Source: Tethya wilhelma
Lineage: Eukaryota > Porifera > Demospongiae > Tethyida > Tethyidae
DNA length: 64,000 bases
Direction: 5' to 3'
NCBI GenBank assembly: GCA_964030475.1
Contig: CAXIPT010000001.1
Location: forward strand, 27,204,003 to 27,268,002
Shown here: positions 11,038 through 22,894 of the stretch, piece by piece
How positions within the stretch are numbered: position 1 is the stretch's first letter
Layout of the letters: each line of letters begins with the position of its first letter
Position numbers and translations under genes: made by a program
Notes under the pieces: generated by a model
Seen by the model: the letters and a program-made list of their open reading frames with translations, nothing else
Databases searched by the model: none
What the model was told of the DNA's origin: nothing

Positions 11038-13512
11038 TGTGACCTGTCAAGGGAAAACCTGCCGGTTAGGAAAATCTGCGAATTTTGAGTTAGCTATTCC
11101 ACGTATATCTAGGCCTTCCTGGGAAGCGCATATCAAAATTTGGTAAGCATAGCTATAGTAGTTTTCCAGATATAGCTCTTGCAAGCAGCCCTGCCTCCAC
11201 TCGTGGCTTCCTAGAAAAACGGTTGTAAAGTTGTTGCTAGGTAAACTATGGGCGGTCCGTATACTCTCCGTATCTTAATTAGATCATGTACACTACATGC
11301 TGAATATTACCACAGCCAGCCACGTGGGGACTAAAAATCATTTAGTGAGAAGCGAGTAGCTTGGAAAGAAGACCCAGAAGACAGCTAATGGACTCGTGGA
11401 GGTAAGCGCTTGCCAGTAGAGAGATAGATTCTACGCAGTGTCTACAGAACCGGTACCGGGTCTTGAAAAATTTTACTTATGTTGCCGGTAACCGGCAAAG
11501 CAAGCGCTGCAGGAAGGAAGCCGGTTCCTGTTCCTGGGAATCGCTCAGTTTAATGTATTAAACCATAGATAATCTATTGACATACGTATCTATGCTACAA
11601 TTAACGGTATAGTACAATGGCTCTGATTCTCGCCTTGTAAAGGCAGCCAGACTACTCGATAGGTAGAGCAGGTACACAGTTCATTTGGCCATTTGAACTA
11701 GATAAATATATGTTGGGCCCATGCAGGTATTGAATTTTATTGAATGCAGGTATTGATTATCCACACAATAATAAACTTTAATATTTACAACAATACGATC
11801 ATAAACAAAACTATGACTCAAATGTTGCAAACCAACTGCATACTTAAGTCATAAATGATGACACTGACGACAAATCCAATATCGTGCCTTTGGTTCTTGC
11901 TTGAGTCATTACCTACGAGTAGAAATCTACTGTATGAAAGCGCTTGGCTTAGACAAGTATGTGCAAAGCTTTAGCTTACCTTTCTGCCCNACCGATTTAG
12001 TGCCAGCCTTGTATACGGCTACATCAAGTCTGGTGAAGGCCTGTCTAAGGCTGATAAAGGCTTTCTTCGAAAGAGATCGAAGTTTTTTTTTATAAATTAT
12101 TAAATCATGCAGTTTCTGTATACATGTATATGGTTAGTCAATACTCACATGACAACTTGAACATCCGATGGGGTTAGCATGATCTGTGATTAGATGTTGA
12201 AAAAAGCAAGCGCTCAGACGCTGGGCGCATCATATTGTGTGCATGCAGCCATAGATATTAAATACATAATAATTATTATTATCTCAGTATGATGCAGCAG
12301 ACGAAACTAAGGAGGCTGTGTACAAGTACAAGGCAGTTAAATTGATATAGATCTAGGCCTAAGAATCACTAACAGTCTACCTACTCTTTCTAAGAGCGTA
12401 TTTGCTTTTCCATCCAAGTCGTGAAAGGGGTGACCATTTTTACGAAGGGGTGCGTGATTTCCCGTGTATATCAGTCACCCGGGTGACTGATATAACGGTA
12501 AAATAGGCACCCGGGTGACTAGAATTTTAGATTTAGGCACCCGGGTGACTAGAATTTTAGATTTTACCGTGAAATTAGTCACCCGGGGTGACTAAAATGG
12601 GGGGTGACCAATTTCACATGACACCGGTTAGGAAAATCTGCGAATTTTGAGTTAGCTATTCCACGTATATCTAGGCCTTCCTGGGAAGCGCATATCAAAA
12701 TTTGGTAAGCATAGCTATAGTAGTTTTCCAGATATAGCTCTTGCAAGCAGCCCTGCCTCCACTCGTGGCTTCCTAGAAAAACGGTTGTAAAGTTGTTGCT
12801 AGGTAAACTATGGGCGGTCCGCATACTCTCCGTATCTTAATTAGATCATGTACACTACATGCTGAATATTACCACAGTCAGCCACGTGGGGACTAAAAAT
12901 CATTTAGTGAGAAGCGAGTAGCTTGGAAAGAAGACCCAGAAGACAGCTAATGGACTCATGGAGGTAAGCGCTTGCCAGTAGAGAGATAGATTCTAAGTAC
13001 AGTAAGTTCTAAGAACTAAGATAAGCCTCAAAATAACCTGTACGCGATCGCCGTACAGGGAGAGGCATTACCTACGAGTAGAAATCTACTGTATGAAAGC
13101 GCTTGGCTTAGACAAGTATGTGCAAAGCTTTAGCTTACCTTTCTGCCCATGTGCTGTAGCAAAATTTTGAGATTAGTCAGCTTATAAGTGGGAGAGAACA
13201 TCGAATAATAAATCATTTTTAGTGGCAGCTGCCTTGCTCATTAATATTCGCTATGGTTTGTTGCACAGCATAGCAACTGTTCTCCGTGTTAGCAACTAAG
13301 TAAAAATGAACGAGGCTGAGACTACTGGCTATATCTCTGCAACAGAAGCAGCTCCACCCCTCAAATTTTGCACGGAGCATGCTGAGATGTAGCGCAGCGC
13401 ATCCGTGCAAGAAAAAAAAATTCGCGCAAAAACGCGAATTAAACTAAAACCGCATTTTACTCCAAAAACAATAATTTCCTAACCGGCAGGTTTTCCCTTG
13501 ACAGGTCACATA
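11038..13512. mobile_element. TA-flanked TIR transposon, copy 1 (composite)
   Basis: Both ends carry the same inverted repeat, TGTGACCTGTCAAGGGAAAA on the left and its inverse on the right, each next to a TA, as expected for TA-target transposons. No transposase is evident. Internally 11068-11440 is repeated at 12627-12994 and 11906-11989 at 13065-13148, with an unknown base at 11990. The element as written is therefore probably two partial copies joined in assembly. Four palindromes of the form CACCCGGGTG lie at 12474-12487, 12506-12520, 12536-12550 and 12578-12592. The right end abuts an NLR intron at its 3' splice region. Confidence 0.7.
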
Positions 13513-13878
13513 TGATAGAAGAATAGAACATAAGTCAACATTTCAACAAAGTGATCTATACAGGTTATGACATTGTAAGTGACTGATCACTTCATCAGAT
13601 CACATGGTATCACTGAGGTTACAATTTCATTGTTGCCAAGTGCCTTAGCTTAAATGTAGCTATAATACAAGAAAAGTATTTTATGAGGCATACACTGGAA
13701 CAGAGTTAACACTCACACAAATTAATCCAATGTTTTGACTCTGATCATTATGTAATTATTAATAGTCATCAGTAAAAATTGATGTTCAAAGTGCTATATA
13801 TATATATATATAGCAGCACAACCTCACTACTTACAACATACATGCTTCCTTATATGGATGGTCTCAACACTGTGACTT

Positions 13879-14035
13879 CAGAGGATCGAGGTACGACACG
13901 AGTGCACCTTTGCTGAGCTGGCAAACTGGGTGCACGTGATCAATTCTCATTGTGTAGTATTGCGGTCACATGATTGGAATGTAATTAATAGACTTGCCAG
14001 CTCAGCAAAGGTGCACTCGTGTCGTACCTCCTCTG
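13879..14035. mobile_element. Short MITE with 9-bp target duplication
   Basis: The element begins CAGAGGATCGAGGTACGACA and ends in the inverse, with arms of about 40 bases (one arm has four extra bases). The flanks CTGTGACTT at 13870-13878 and 14036-14044 are identical, and sister introns have one copy, so this is a clean 9-bp target-site duplication. Nine bases with such ends suggests a Mutator-like or related family. It landed just inside the donor end of an NLR intron without touching the splice site. Confidence 0.85.
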
Positions 14036-14046
14036 CTGTGACTTAC

Positions 14047-17000
14047 TCTATTTCCCTCACATCCTCCAGGTCAAAGTCTGGTAGCAGCTCTGTTTCCTTT
14101 AGAGCTAGTAACATTTTGAATTGTTTAATACTTTTTACAGTTGAAGTAAAAGGCCCCCAAGGCAGTCTATGGACAAGTGTATACATAGTGAATTACGAAC
14201 TTAAACTTAAATGCTTTTTAGTCTCACATTAGAGTTTGTAGATTTGAAAGACCATCCTTAATTTTCTGTATCACAGGAAAACATTTCTCAGTCACCTCTT
14301 GCCTTCCTCCTAAACTGTACATATAGTGAATCAGATATCAACTTCACGTTAGCAAACTGTACTAGGCATACAGGTAGATGATTTCAATCTGTATAACACA
14401 GAGCACAAAGTTCAACTTTAGAACGATGCCTAAATAGAGCACACACTGCATGTGTTTGCTTAGTCAGCATAAATTGGTGTGCATGCAAAGCTAGAGCTGA
14501 GCTACTTTCATTACTGTCAACCTGACAGGGACTAAAACCTGCTATTGAAGGTATTAATAAGCATGTTTAAACAAAAATTTAGAGGGTATAACTCAATATG
14601 CATGTATTTAATTTTTATAAGCAATATCAATATGCACACAAAATTTGCTTCCTACAACCCTGAGTATGTGTTGGTAAACTCTTTAAAGACTTACTTCAAA
14701 TCAGTCACAGTGGTTGGAATGGCTGGCTGTATCAGAGAGAGGGTGGTGTCTTCCAACTGGCAGCCTGAGAGGCTGTATATGGCATGAAAATAATATACAT
14801 ACAAATTGTAACTTCATTGAAACACACTTCAGTGTCTGTAGCTTGGTACAGTGAGAAAGACCTTCTGCTAGGGATTGAGCACCACCAGCACCAATATTGT
14901 TGTTCTCTAGACTGTGTATGTGATAGAGACATATATCAAAATTAATGTCAATACAGAACCTCTGTATGCAAGAACTATAATTAGTTTCTAACTTAAAAGA
15001 TGTACTTTAGTGAAGTCACAGTGGTTGGGATGGCTGGTAGTATCAGAGAGAGGGTGGAGTCTACCAACCGGCAGTGTGAGAGACTGTATAGTAGGAAATT
15101 GGAGCAATGACATGCACTCTGGTTATACGATTGTGGTAAACTTACTCTAGTGACTGCAAGTTGGTACATTGAGAAAGAGCTTCTGCCACAGATTGGGCAG
15201 TACCAGCATCAATGTACCTAAAGCTGATTTTATGTGTATGTAGGTAATTGGGAAAATGACCTCACAGATTCATATTATTATTGTCCACATAATTATTATA
15301 ATAGTGACCACAAGTCATGCAACCACATACTTTATTGCATTCAATCCAGACCAAAAACTTGTCTCCACACCATGGAGCAGTCGAACAATCTCGAGTGCAC
15401 CAATATTTGACTGCAAGTCGGTCCATGGAAGTCTAGAAACAGATCAATTAATTACAACCAACACAATGTGATGACATTGTATAGCAGAAGTGACATTGGC
15501 AGAAATTGTAATCTTACTCCAGTCTTTTAAGATTGGGAAGACCATCTTTAATGCTCTCTATCACGGACACAGACTTAGGACCTAAGTGTGAATTGTCTCC
15601 TAAACTGTGATAGAGAAGTCACTGTAATCACATTAGTTAATCAGGAATCAATTTAGAATTTGTTTACTTTAAAGAAGTGACAGTAGGTGGAATGGCTGAT
15701 TGTAACCAAGAGAGTGTGATCAATCTTAACTTGCAACGAGAGAGACTGTATGCATAAAGACAACAGGCACTTGAATGGCATGTGTGTCATAATAATACAA
15801 TGTCATCAATTTAACTAACTCTACTCCTTTGGCAGTTTTCAGTTTCCTCAAAAACTTTCCCAAACCTAACAGATCAGTACTGATCTCAGTGCCATGGAAA
15901 CTACAGTATAAACAAGAGAGTATATATACTCATGAAACAATTTTAGGTATTTTTTTTCATCCTTTTACTTAATTATTTCCAAGTGTTGTATTTCCTCTCC
16001 AGTTGCCTTCACCAAGGCATCCATACTCTCAGCTCCAAAACGACAACATGTCAAAGACAGTTCCCTACAAGGTGTTGATGATTGGTCAGCTCTGGATAGC
16101 ACATACCCAAGAGCAGTTGTATCAGTTGGATTTAATGTACCACTTAAAGACAGCTTCCCCTCTAGAGATGTCACGATGTGGCTACAGGCAACATCATTCT
16201 TAGCTTCATAGGCACACTGAAGACAAAGCAACAAGGTATTTTCTTTCTTCACACTCAATAGTTTGTCTAGAAGCAGTTTCAAATTCTGTGATGATTGGAC
16301 ATCGGAGAATGTTGCAGTTCCACAATAGAACTTCCACACCTGTGCTAAGTGTTTGTTTGCTCCATATTTCTCAATAATTTGATGCTGTTTATCACTATTT
16401 TGGCTAGCTACATGGCATGCTGCCAAGTATTCCTGAAAAGTGAGGTGCAAAAAAGTATAAGTTTCATCTACACCATTGCCAACAGTAAATCTATTGATGA
16501 TAATCAGGCCTAGGGTACTTTCATCATTTCCAGTGCTACCAGTCTTAAGCCGGAAACTATCCTTTACATTTGGATCGCCAAATGAAAACCACTGCTTAGA
16601 AGATACTGTGGCAGAGAAAGCTAGTTCACAAATCTTTGCAAACAATTCTTGATGATCTTTTTTGAGATCTTCAATAGAGCTGATGATGTAAGGCTCATCT
16701 GATTCAGAGTCCTGAGAATCTTTTGTCTTTTCAAAACAACGAATAAGAGTATTATTAGTGAACTTTTCATAAATCTCAGTTTCTGTGGATGGTAAAGAGC
16801 GGTCGTGGTCATACAGGAAGCATATCATAGCAACGTGCAGAGGGAGGTAGGCCATGTGCATCACATTGGGATAAAGATCTAAATAAGATATCAGTTCATT
16901 ACCCATTTCTTTCCTATCATCAAAATAGCTGTTAACATACTCTTTGATTTGCTCACTACGAAAGCCAAGTATTTCGATACGTTTTGAACAAGTTCTTCGG

Positions 17001-17048
17001 AATGATTGAGTTGCAGCTGGACGTGAGGCAACAATAACGACAGCATTA
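14047..17048 (-). CDS. NLR (NACHT-LRR), copy D, 5' truncated
   Basis: Reading the minus strand, the NACHT exon (15969-17048) starts mid-domain at the contig join with NAVVIVASRPAATQSF (sensor region). It continues through the winged-helix part (TYTFLHLTFQEYLAAC) to EEIQHLEIIK. The P-loop half is missing because 17049 is a gap. LRR exons follow at about 15800-15909, 15668-15757, 15518-15604, 15331-15432, 15146-15217, 15006-15084, 14828-14911, 14695-14772, 14228-14314 and 14047-14166. Exon order and sequence match copy C (43001-47777), and the NACHT is closest to copy B. The exon at 15146-15217 is shorter than its sisters. Likely an intracellular sensor ATPase. No terminal exon is seen before the transposon at 13512. 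Confidence 0.8.
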
Positions 17049-17049
17049 N

Positions 17050-20000
17050 AACATACCCCCCTTACAAGTGACTGTGAGGTTAGATGAGTGTGATTTGTGT
17101 ATGGAGATTGATACTGGTGCCAGTATGTCTTTGATTTCAGAAGAAACCTGTAAAAGGTTGTGGCCTGGGCGGGTCTTAAGTGAGACCAAGATTCAGTTAT
17201 GCACCTACTCAAAGGAAGCTCTCCCTGTACTGGGTTGTCTCTGTGTAAACTTAGAGTACAAGGGTACAGTATGGAGCAACATGACCCTAGTTGTGGTCAA
17301 AGGGAGTGGCCCTAGTTTGTTTGGCCGCAATTGGTTGCACACAGTAAAGCTCGACTGGCAAGAGATTCATACTGTTGTGACGAGTTCTCTACAAGTGGTG
17401 CTGGATCGGCATAAGCCAGTTTTCCAACCGGGGTTGGGCAAGATGCGTGATTTTGAAGCCAAGCTGCACGTAGACCCCTCAGCCACACCTAAGTACTTCC
17501 GCCCCAGAGCAGTACCATATGCCTTGACCTCCAAGATTGAAGAGGAGTTAGACCGTTTGGTCGAAGAAGGTACTTTGGAACCGGTGGAGACAGCCGAATG
17601 GGCTGCTCCGATTGTACCAGTATTAAAAGCTGACAGACAGAGTCTCCGTATATATGGCAATTTCCGGTTAACGGTGAATCCAGTTGCAAAATTGGACAAC
17701 TATCCAATTCCGAAAGTTGAGGATCTGTTTGCAAAATTGCAAGGTAGCAAGAGTTTTACCAAGTTGGATCTTCGACAAGCTTATCAGCAGCTCCCTCTCG
17801 ATGAACAATCAAAACAGTATGTGGTAATCAATACCCATAAAGGGTTATTCCGCTATTCACGGTTGCCATTTGGTGTAGCCTCAGCACCTGGAATTTTCCA
17901 GAGGGAAATGGAAAAGTTACTGAAGGGGATAGAGGGCGTAGTTGTCTTTATCGATGATATATTGATTGCTCGTGAATCTGACAAGGCAAATCTTGAATCC
18001 CTAGAAGCAGTTTTGAGCAGGTTGGAAGAGGCCAATTTACGCCTGAAGCTCAACAAGTGTCAGTTTCTTCAGAGTAGCATCGAGTATCTGGGCTACAGGA
18101 TTGATGCAGAAGGCCCCCACCCTCTGGGGGAGAAAGTGAAAGCCATCCAAGATGCACCTGCTCCTACTAATGTCCAGGAACTGAAATCGTATTTGGGACT
18201 GATCGCTTACTATAACAAGTTTATGCCTAATCTCTCGACTGTACTCAACCCTCTCTACAAGCTCCTTCGGAAGAGCAGCCTCTGGAAGTGGGGCCGGAGT
18301 CAGCAAAAAGCCTTTGAGGAATCAAAAAAATTGCTCACTTCAGACAAATTTCTCGTTCATTTCGATCCTAGTCTGCCGCTCTCGTTGGCGTGTGATGCCT
18401 CAGCTTACGGACTAGGTGTAGTTCTGTCTCATAAGATGCCAAACGGAGACGAACAGCCGATTGCTTACGCTTCAAGAACATTATCCGATTCCGAACGAAA
18501 CTATTCACAGCTAGAGAAGGAGGGGCTAGCGTGTGTGTATGGTATCAAGAAGTTTCATAACTACCTCTTTGGTCATCATTTTGAGTTAATTACTGACCAC
18601 AAGCCTCTGTTGGGTTTACTACAAGGACACAAGTCCCTACCTGCTCAAGCATCAGCAAGGATAAAGCGTTGGTCATTATTCCTATCTAATTATGAATACC
18701 ACATGGTGTTCCGGGACACTCAATCTCATGCAAATGCTGATGCGCTGAGTCGTTTGCCACTCTCCTCTCGACCCCACAAGTCGTCTTCACTTCCTGAGTT
18801 GGTTCTACTGTCTGAGCACCTAGCAGATTCGCCAGTATCGGTGGATCAGATCAGGACTTGGACTCGTCGTGATGTGAACTTATCCCGAATTCTTCAATAT
18901 GTCCAGTCTGGTTGGCCAAAGCAGGTGGAACCCGAGCTAGTGGTGTTCTCTTCGAAACGTTTGGAACTAAGTGTGTATGATGGATGTTTACTTTGGGGGA
19001 ATCGTGTGATCGTCCCTAGCCCGGGACAAGAAGCAGTACTTCAGGAGCTGCATAGCGGCCACCCTGGGATCTGTCGTATGAGGTCTCTTGCTCGCATGTA
19101 TGTGTGGTGGCCAGGCTTAGACTCAGCGATTGAGAAGATGGTGCGCAGTTGTCAAGCATGTCAAGCAGTGCAAGCAGCTCCACCTCGAGCTCCCCTGAAT
19201 CCATGGAAGTGGCCTTCACGGCCATGGGCAAGATTACACATTGACTTTGCTGGTCCATTCCAAGGCAGTACATTTTTGGTGATCATCGACGCACACTCTA
19301 AGTGGATCGAAGTCATGCCAGTGAAGTCAACTTCGTCATTGTCCGTAATCTCTGAGTTGAGGACGTTGTTTGCCCGCTATGGGATCCCAGAGACTGTGGT
19401 TTCCGATAATGGAACTGGGTTTACGAGTCAAGAGTTTGAGGATTTCCTGAGTTCAAATGGTGTTAAACATTTACGGTCTGCACCGTATCATCCATCGACG
19501 AATGGTCTGGCTGAGAGAGCCGTGCAAATTGTGAAGCGTGGACTCAAGAAAGTTTCGGAAGGTTCAGTTCGAGATAGACTTGCTCGAATTCTTTTTGCGT
19601 ACCGGGTGACTCCTCAAAGTACTACTGGGATGTCACCTGATGAATTGCTACTTGGTCGGAAATTGAGGACACGTCTAGATCTTCTTCGTCCAAATTGTCC
19701 ACAGCGTGTGGAAGAGAAACAGTTACAGCAGAAGCTCAAACATGATTCGACTGCTAAATCTCGTGACTTCTCTGTTGGTGATCCAGTATTCGTGCGCAAC
19801 CATGGTCAAGGTGAAAAGTGGATGCCGGGTGTCATAACCAGCCGAACTGGTCCTGTATCTTTTCTTGTCACCTTGAGTAGTGGTGGCATTCGCCGTTGTC
19901 ATCAAGACCAGATTCGCTCTCGAGTGGTTGGTTCATCAGTACCTATGGTGCCTGCATCGTCAGATGATGTTCCATTACCTACACCAGTCTTTGCTGATGA

Positions 20001-20106
20001 TGCAGATGGTCCTGGAGCAAGACCTCCAGTACAAGACCCTCCAACTGTGCGGACGTACCCGTCTCGTACAAGGAACCCTCCAGTGAGGTTTGAACCTGGT
20101 GTGTAA
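17050..20106 (+). CDS. pol: Ty3/gypsy pol polyprotein, 5' truncated
   Basis: An open frame of about 1,018 codons runs from the contig edge to the stop at 20104-20106. Domains in order (numbered from 17068): aspartic protease with DTGAS at about residue 16, reverse transcriptase with the FIDD active site at about 294-297, RNase H with DASAYGLG at about 455, and integrase with an HHCC finger (HPGICRMRSLARMYVWWPGL) then the D-D-E core (HIDFAGPF, SDNGTGF, NGLAERAV). The tail is basic and proline-rich. The gag region and 5' LTR are absent because of the gap at 17049. The pol frame itself has no stop or shift, so the insertion may be young. Composition is richer in GC than the surroundings. Confidence 0.95.
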   Translation, partial: NIPPLQVTVRLDECDLCMEIDTGASMSLISEETCKRLWPGRVLSETKIQLCTYSKEALPVLGCLCVNLEYKGTVWSNMTLVVVKGSGPSLFGRNWLHTVKLDWQEIHTVVTSSLQVVLDRHKPVFQPGLGKMRDFEAKLHVDPSATPKYFRPRAVPYALTSKIEEELDRLVEEGTLEPVETAEWAAPIVPVLKADRQSLRIYGNFRLTVNPVAKLDNYPIPKVEDLFAKLQGSKSFTKLDLRQAYQQLPLDEQSKQYVVINTHKGLFRYSRLPFGVASAPGIFQREMEKLLKGIEGVVVFIDDILIARESDKANLESLEAVLSRLEEANLRLKLNKCQFLQSSIEYLGYRIDAEGPHPLGEKVKAIQDAPAPTNVQELKSYLGLIAYYNKFMPNLSTVLNPLYKLLRKSSLWKWGRSQQKAFEESKKLLTSDKFLVHFDPSLPLSLACDASAYGLGVVLSHKMPNGDEQPIAYASRTLSDSERNYSQLEKEGLACVYGIKKFHNYLFGHHFELITDHKPLLGLLQGHKSLPAQASARIKRWSLFLSNYEYHMVFRDTQSHANADALSRLPLSSRPHKSSSLPELVLLSEHLADSPVSVDQIRTWTRRDVNLSRILQYVQSGWPKQVEPELVVFSSKRLELSVYDGCLLWGNRVIVPSPGQEAVLQELHSGHPGICRMRSLARMYVWWPGLDSAIEKMVRSCQACQAVQAAPPRAPLNPWKWPSRPWARLHIDFAGPFQGSTFLVIIDAHSKWIEVMPVKSTSSLSVISELRTLFARYGIPETVVSDNGTGFTSQEFEDFLSSNGVKHLRSAPYHPSTNGLAERAVQIVKRGLKKVSEGSVRDRLARILFAYRVTPQSTTGMSPDELLLGRKLRTRLDLLRPNCPQRVEEKQLQQKLKHDSTAKSRDFSVGDPVFVRNHGQGEKWMPGVITSRTGPVSFLVTLSSGGIRRCHQDQIRSRVVGSSVPMVPASSDDVPLPTPVFADDADGPGARPPVQDPPTVRTYPSRTRNPPVRFEPGV

Positions 20107-20234
20107 TTACTGTAATCTGAACTGACTGAACTAAGATACTGTAGTTATTGTTGTTTATTTTGTTCCGGAAATTAATTGTATATAATATGTTGTTTTGTTT
20201 TATTTGTGTATGCCCTAAACTAAGAAGGGAGGAA

Positions 20235-20410
20235 TGTAGTATTGTGTTTATCAAGACTAGTCTCTAATTATTGTAATTATGACGTCATCTTTTATATCCG
20301 GTGTGTGTACTTCTTAACTTGAGTTTTTGTGCAATACTTGTCATTCTAAGATCGTATGAAATTCAGAATATAAGAGTTGTGAGTGTATCTACGTGCCTCG
20401 GCGGATAACA
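20235..20410 (+). mobile_element. 3' LTR of the gypsy element
   Basis: A purine tract (AAGAAGGGAGGA, 20222-20234) precedes TGTAGTATTG at 20235, the expected LTR start. NLR intron sequence resumes at about 20416 (TGTTGTCGTACAG, as at 51753), so the LTR is only about 176-181 bases and ends ACA or TCA. With no 5' LTR or left flank in the window, the target duplication cannot be checked. Confidence 0.75.
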
Positions 20411-20530
20411 CTTCAGTGTTGTCGTACAGTTTATAACTAGTACTAATTGATGATCTGCATATTGGCATACTTGATGTGTTGATGATACATAGATACTGAA
20501 TGACTGTTGTGTACATGCACTCATGCACAG

Positions 20531-20639
20531 CCTGCGGTACAACAAATTCACTAAGAGTGGAGAGGCTGAACTGAGAAAGGCAGCAGAGGAGAGAAAATTG
20601 AACAGTGAACTTTGTACTTTAGATTATTTGTATCTATAG
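20531..20639 (+). CDS. NLR terminal exon beside gypsy insertion
   Basis: After a CACAG acceptor the exon reads NKFTKSGEAELRKAAEERKL and ends CTLDYLYL with TAG. It is the standard last exon of the NLR family here and is almost identical to 51865-51973, as is its flank up to about 20757. The rest of its gene is not contiguous: upstream is the gypsy element, which sits in the last intron. Confidence 0.75.
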
Positions 20640-20790
20640 TGAAGGACATCAATAATTGCAGTCATGGGTATGTTAATTTATTTATTTACATTCATGTAAT
20701 CATGTTTGCAGCAATTAAGTTTGTATACACATTTTTGTAAGAAAAAAATTTATTTAGTTGTGTACGTTATCATGTCTGTAAACCCATGGT

Positions 20791-21656
20791 CTATGTATGA
20801 TGGTGTGAGAATGCTGAATATGCTCTGATCAGTTCTGAAGGGACACAGTTGAGGAGGAAGTGGGCCTTCAGCAGTGATGGAAGAGACACACTAGAGTCTT
20901 CTCTCTTGGCCAGCTCTCCCACTAGCCTGCTCCTCTCCATGGCTAGGTGCCTTCGAAGGTCCACCTCAGAGACGGGCTCTTGGGCGGCCACTCTAGAGGA
21001 AGCCAGAGGAGGGCCTCACAGATGAGCAGCCCCGTTGAAGCCGACACTCTCTTCTTCTGCTCTCTCTTGAGCAGCAGTAGAGCTAGCCGCTGCAAGTGAC
21101 GGCCACGGACTGAGGATCCTTCAAATGGTGGCAAGTCAATGTCACTGTACTGGTAGTAGATGAGCTCGGGGTCTCTCTCAAAGGGGTTGGCCCCTCCCAT
21201 CAGCTCGTAAATGAGACACCCGGCAGCAAAGCAGTCTGTGTGGCTGTAATCCACCGTCTGTGCATTCTTGGGTGTGTTGTTGACCTCTGGTGGTAGTCTG
21301 GAGCCATGGAGCTCCCCCCAACCACTGCAGCTCGTGGTAGCCATAGTAGTGGCTGTGACAGGTCCTGATCGATGGAGAGCAAAGTTGAAATTCCCCAACC
21401 AAAGTAGCCAGTGCTGGCCAACTTGAGTCATGAGCAGATTTTCCAGTCCGACATCACGATGGCAGACACCGTTATTGTAGAAGTGTGTGAGAGCTGAAAA
21501 CAACTGGACCAGACAGAGCAGCACCAGCTCAATTTAAGGTAGTCTTGAGGGTTGAGTGTCTCTCTCTGAGGTAGGATGAGGGAGGAGACATCCCCAGTGG
21601 TGTGGTCTAGGAGGAGGGTGGGTGGGGCAGAGGCGTGGCCAGTGTCTCTGAGAGGA
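20791..21656 (-). pseudogene. PEAK-like pseudokinase fragment, copy 2
   Basis: The minus strand repeats most of the second exon of the PEAK-like gene (58393-59370), with CHRDVGLENLLM, the NFNFALHRSG loop, PPEVNNTPKNAQ and the NPFERDPELIYYQYSDIDLP segment. It carries a 5-base insert at about 21532-21536 and a net two-base insertion near 20978, so the frame is broken twice. Homology stops at 21656, in what would be the N-lobe, and no first exon follows. Beyond that, 21657-21830 is shared only with copy 1. It lies tail-to-tail with the NLR exon at 20531-20639, the same arrangement as the intact gene. Confidence 0.85.
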
Positions 21657-22540
21657 GATTTAGAATGTGCAAATGTACAAGTGGAACACATGTACAGTCT
21701 ACAGACTAAACCTACGTGAAGATGGAAAAGTTGATGCTTTAAAGGAATCATGCTAACTGTGAATCTCAAATCAAAAGTGCCGCAATTTTATAACGCATGC
21801 GCAGAAAGTATCTATTCATGACGTCAGTTAATCATGTGATCGCGAGCAGCTCTAGCTAAACAGTCAGTGTTCTGCTTGCTGCTCATTTCTCCCTGTAGTT
21901 CAAACTTTTAAGGTACGTTATATTTACAGTCTAGCTACTAAATATCAGTTTAATATGTGTAGACTTTAGCTGTATGTTTGTGGTACAGCCTAGGGTTGGG
22001 AGAGTCAATTTTTTTAGACTCATATTTAAGCCGATTCAGCGCCGTTTTTGTGTGGACTGAGTAAACAAATAGATCATATCTCTAAACCCTGGGGTATTAA
22101 GCTACAGGTGTCCAATTCCCCCATTCTGAAGGTTAAATGAACCTGTGGGATCATCAAACTTAAATTAACTGAGCCTACTGTGATGCCTCAGGGCTCAGCT
22201 GTCTTCTTGTAGACGTACATAACTGAATTCCAAGTCAATGTAAGAGCAGGCTATTGACTTACAAGTCACTCAGCTACCATGTGTGCAAGTTGATGATTTG
22301 CATGTGTATCCTGTTGGGCTATTAAATGCACAGCAAGCAAAAGTTGTTAATGATTTATAGACAGAAATATTGAAAAGTGGGTGGGGCTATTGGTGTATGA
22401 AATGGCAGATTTCAAAGTGTACTAGTGATCAATATCATTTGAAATACACTAGCTAAGCATTCCTGATTATATAACTGATAAAAGTGGTGAAGGTATCACA
22501 TTTGTCAACATACATGTTGGATATTTTCTTTCAACACCAT
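21657..22540. other. Spacer upstream of NLR copy A
   Basis: No exon recognised. The block 21720-21800 recurs inverted at about 2540-2640. It contains CGCATGCGCA (about 21802) and TGACGTCA (about 21819), motifs like NRF1 and CRE sites, which may be leftover promoter elements. Their use is not shown. Confidence 0.35.
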
Positions 22541-22894
22541 ATAGACCCGTTGCACGTGACGTCACAGGACACATGACATAAAAAAAGTTGGCCATCTTGG
22601 AGGAAAATTTTGTACAGCGAGTATGGGAAGATAACAAAGAATCGTTTTTGTTGCTCTTAGCCCAGTCTGTTGTAACTTCTAACTTAGAAATTTAGTATAG
22701 GCTAATAGTTAGACAAAACACTACTGAAAAATCAGAACTTTTGCAGCAGCTGCTACGAAGATCGTAATACAACTGCCCATCTCTTGTCCTCCAATGGGCG
22801 TGGCTTATCTCCGTATACTCGAAATATTCTCCGTAAATTTTTTGTAATTTTATTTTTTGAGCATGTGATGCTTGTACATGCAACGGGTCTATAG
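22541..22894. mobile_element. MITE near NLR copy A promoter
   Basis: Ends TATAGACCCGTTGCA and its inverse TGCAACGGGTCTATA frame about 354 bases without coding sequence. The left end includes CACGTGACGTCA, a joined E-box and CRE-like motif. The element lies about 150 bases upstream of the start codon at 23043. Confidence 0.65.

Noticed and set aside
12474..12592. CRISPR-like array
   Set aside because: Repeats are palindromic, spacing is irregular and short, spacers are alike, and the host is an animal.
12579..12824. 81-codon frame also present at 52263-52508
   Set aside because: It lies inside both copies of the TIR transposon, has no known domain, and is kept only because the copies are nearly identical.
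17367..19905. Minus-strand open frames under the gypsy pol
   Set aside because: They are shadows of the strongly coding plus-strand pol frame.
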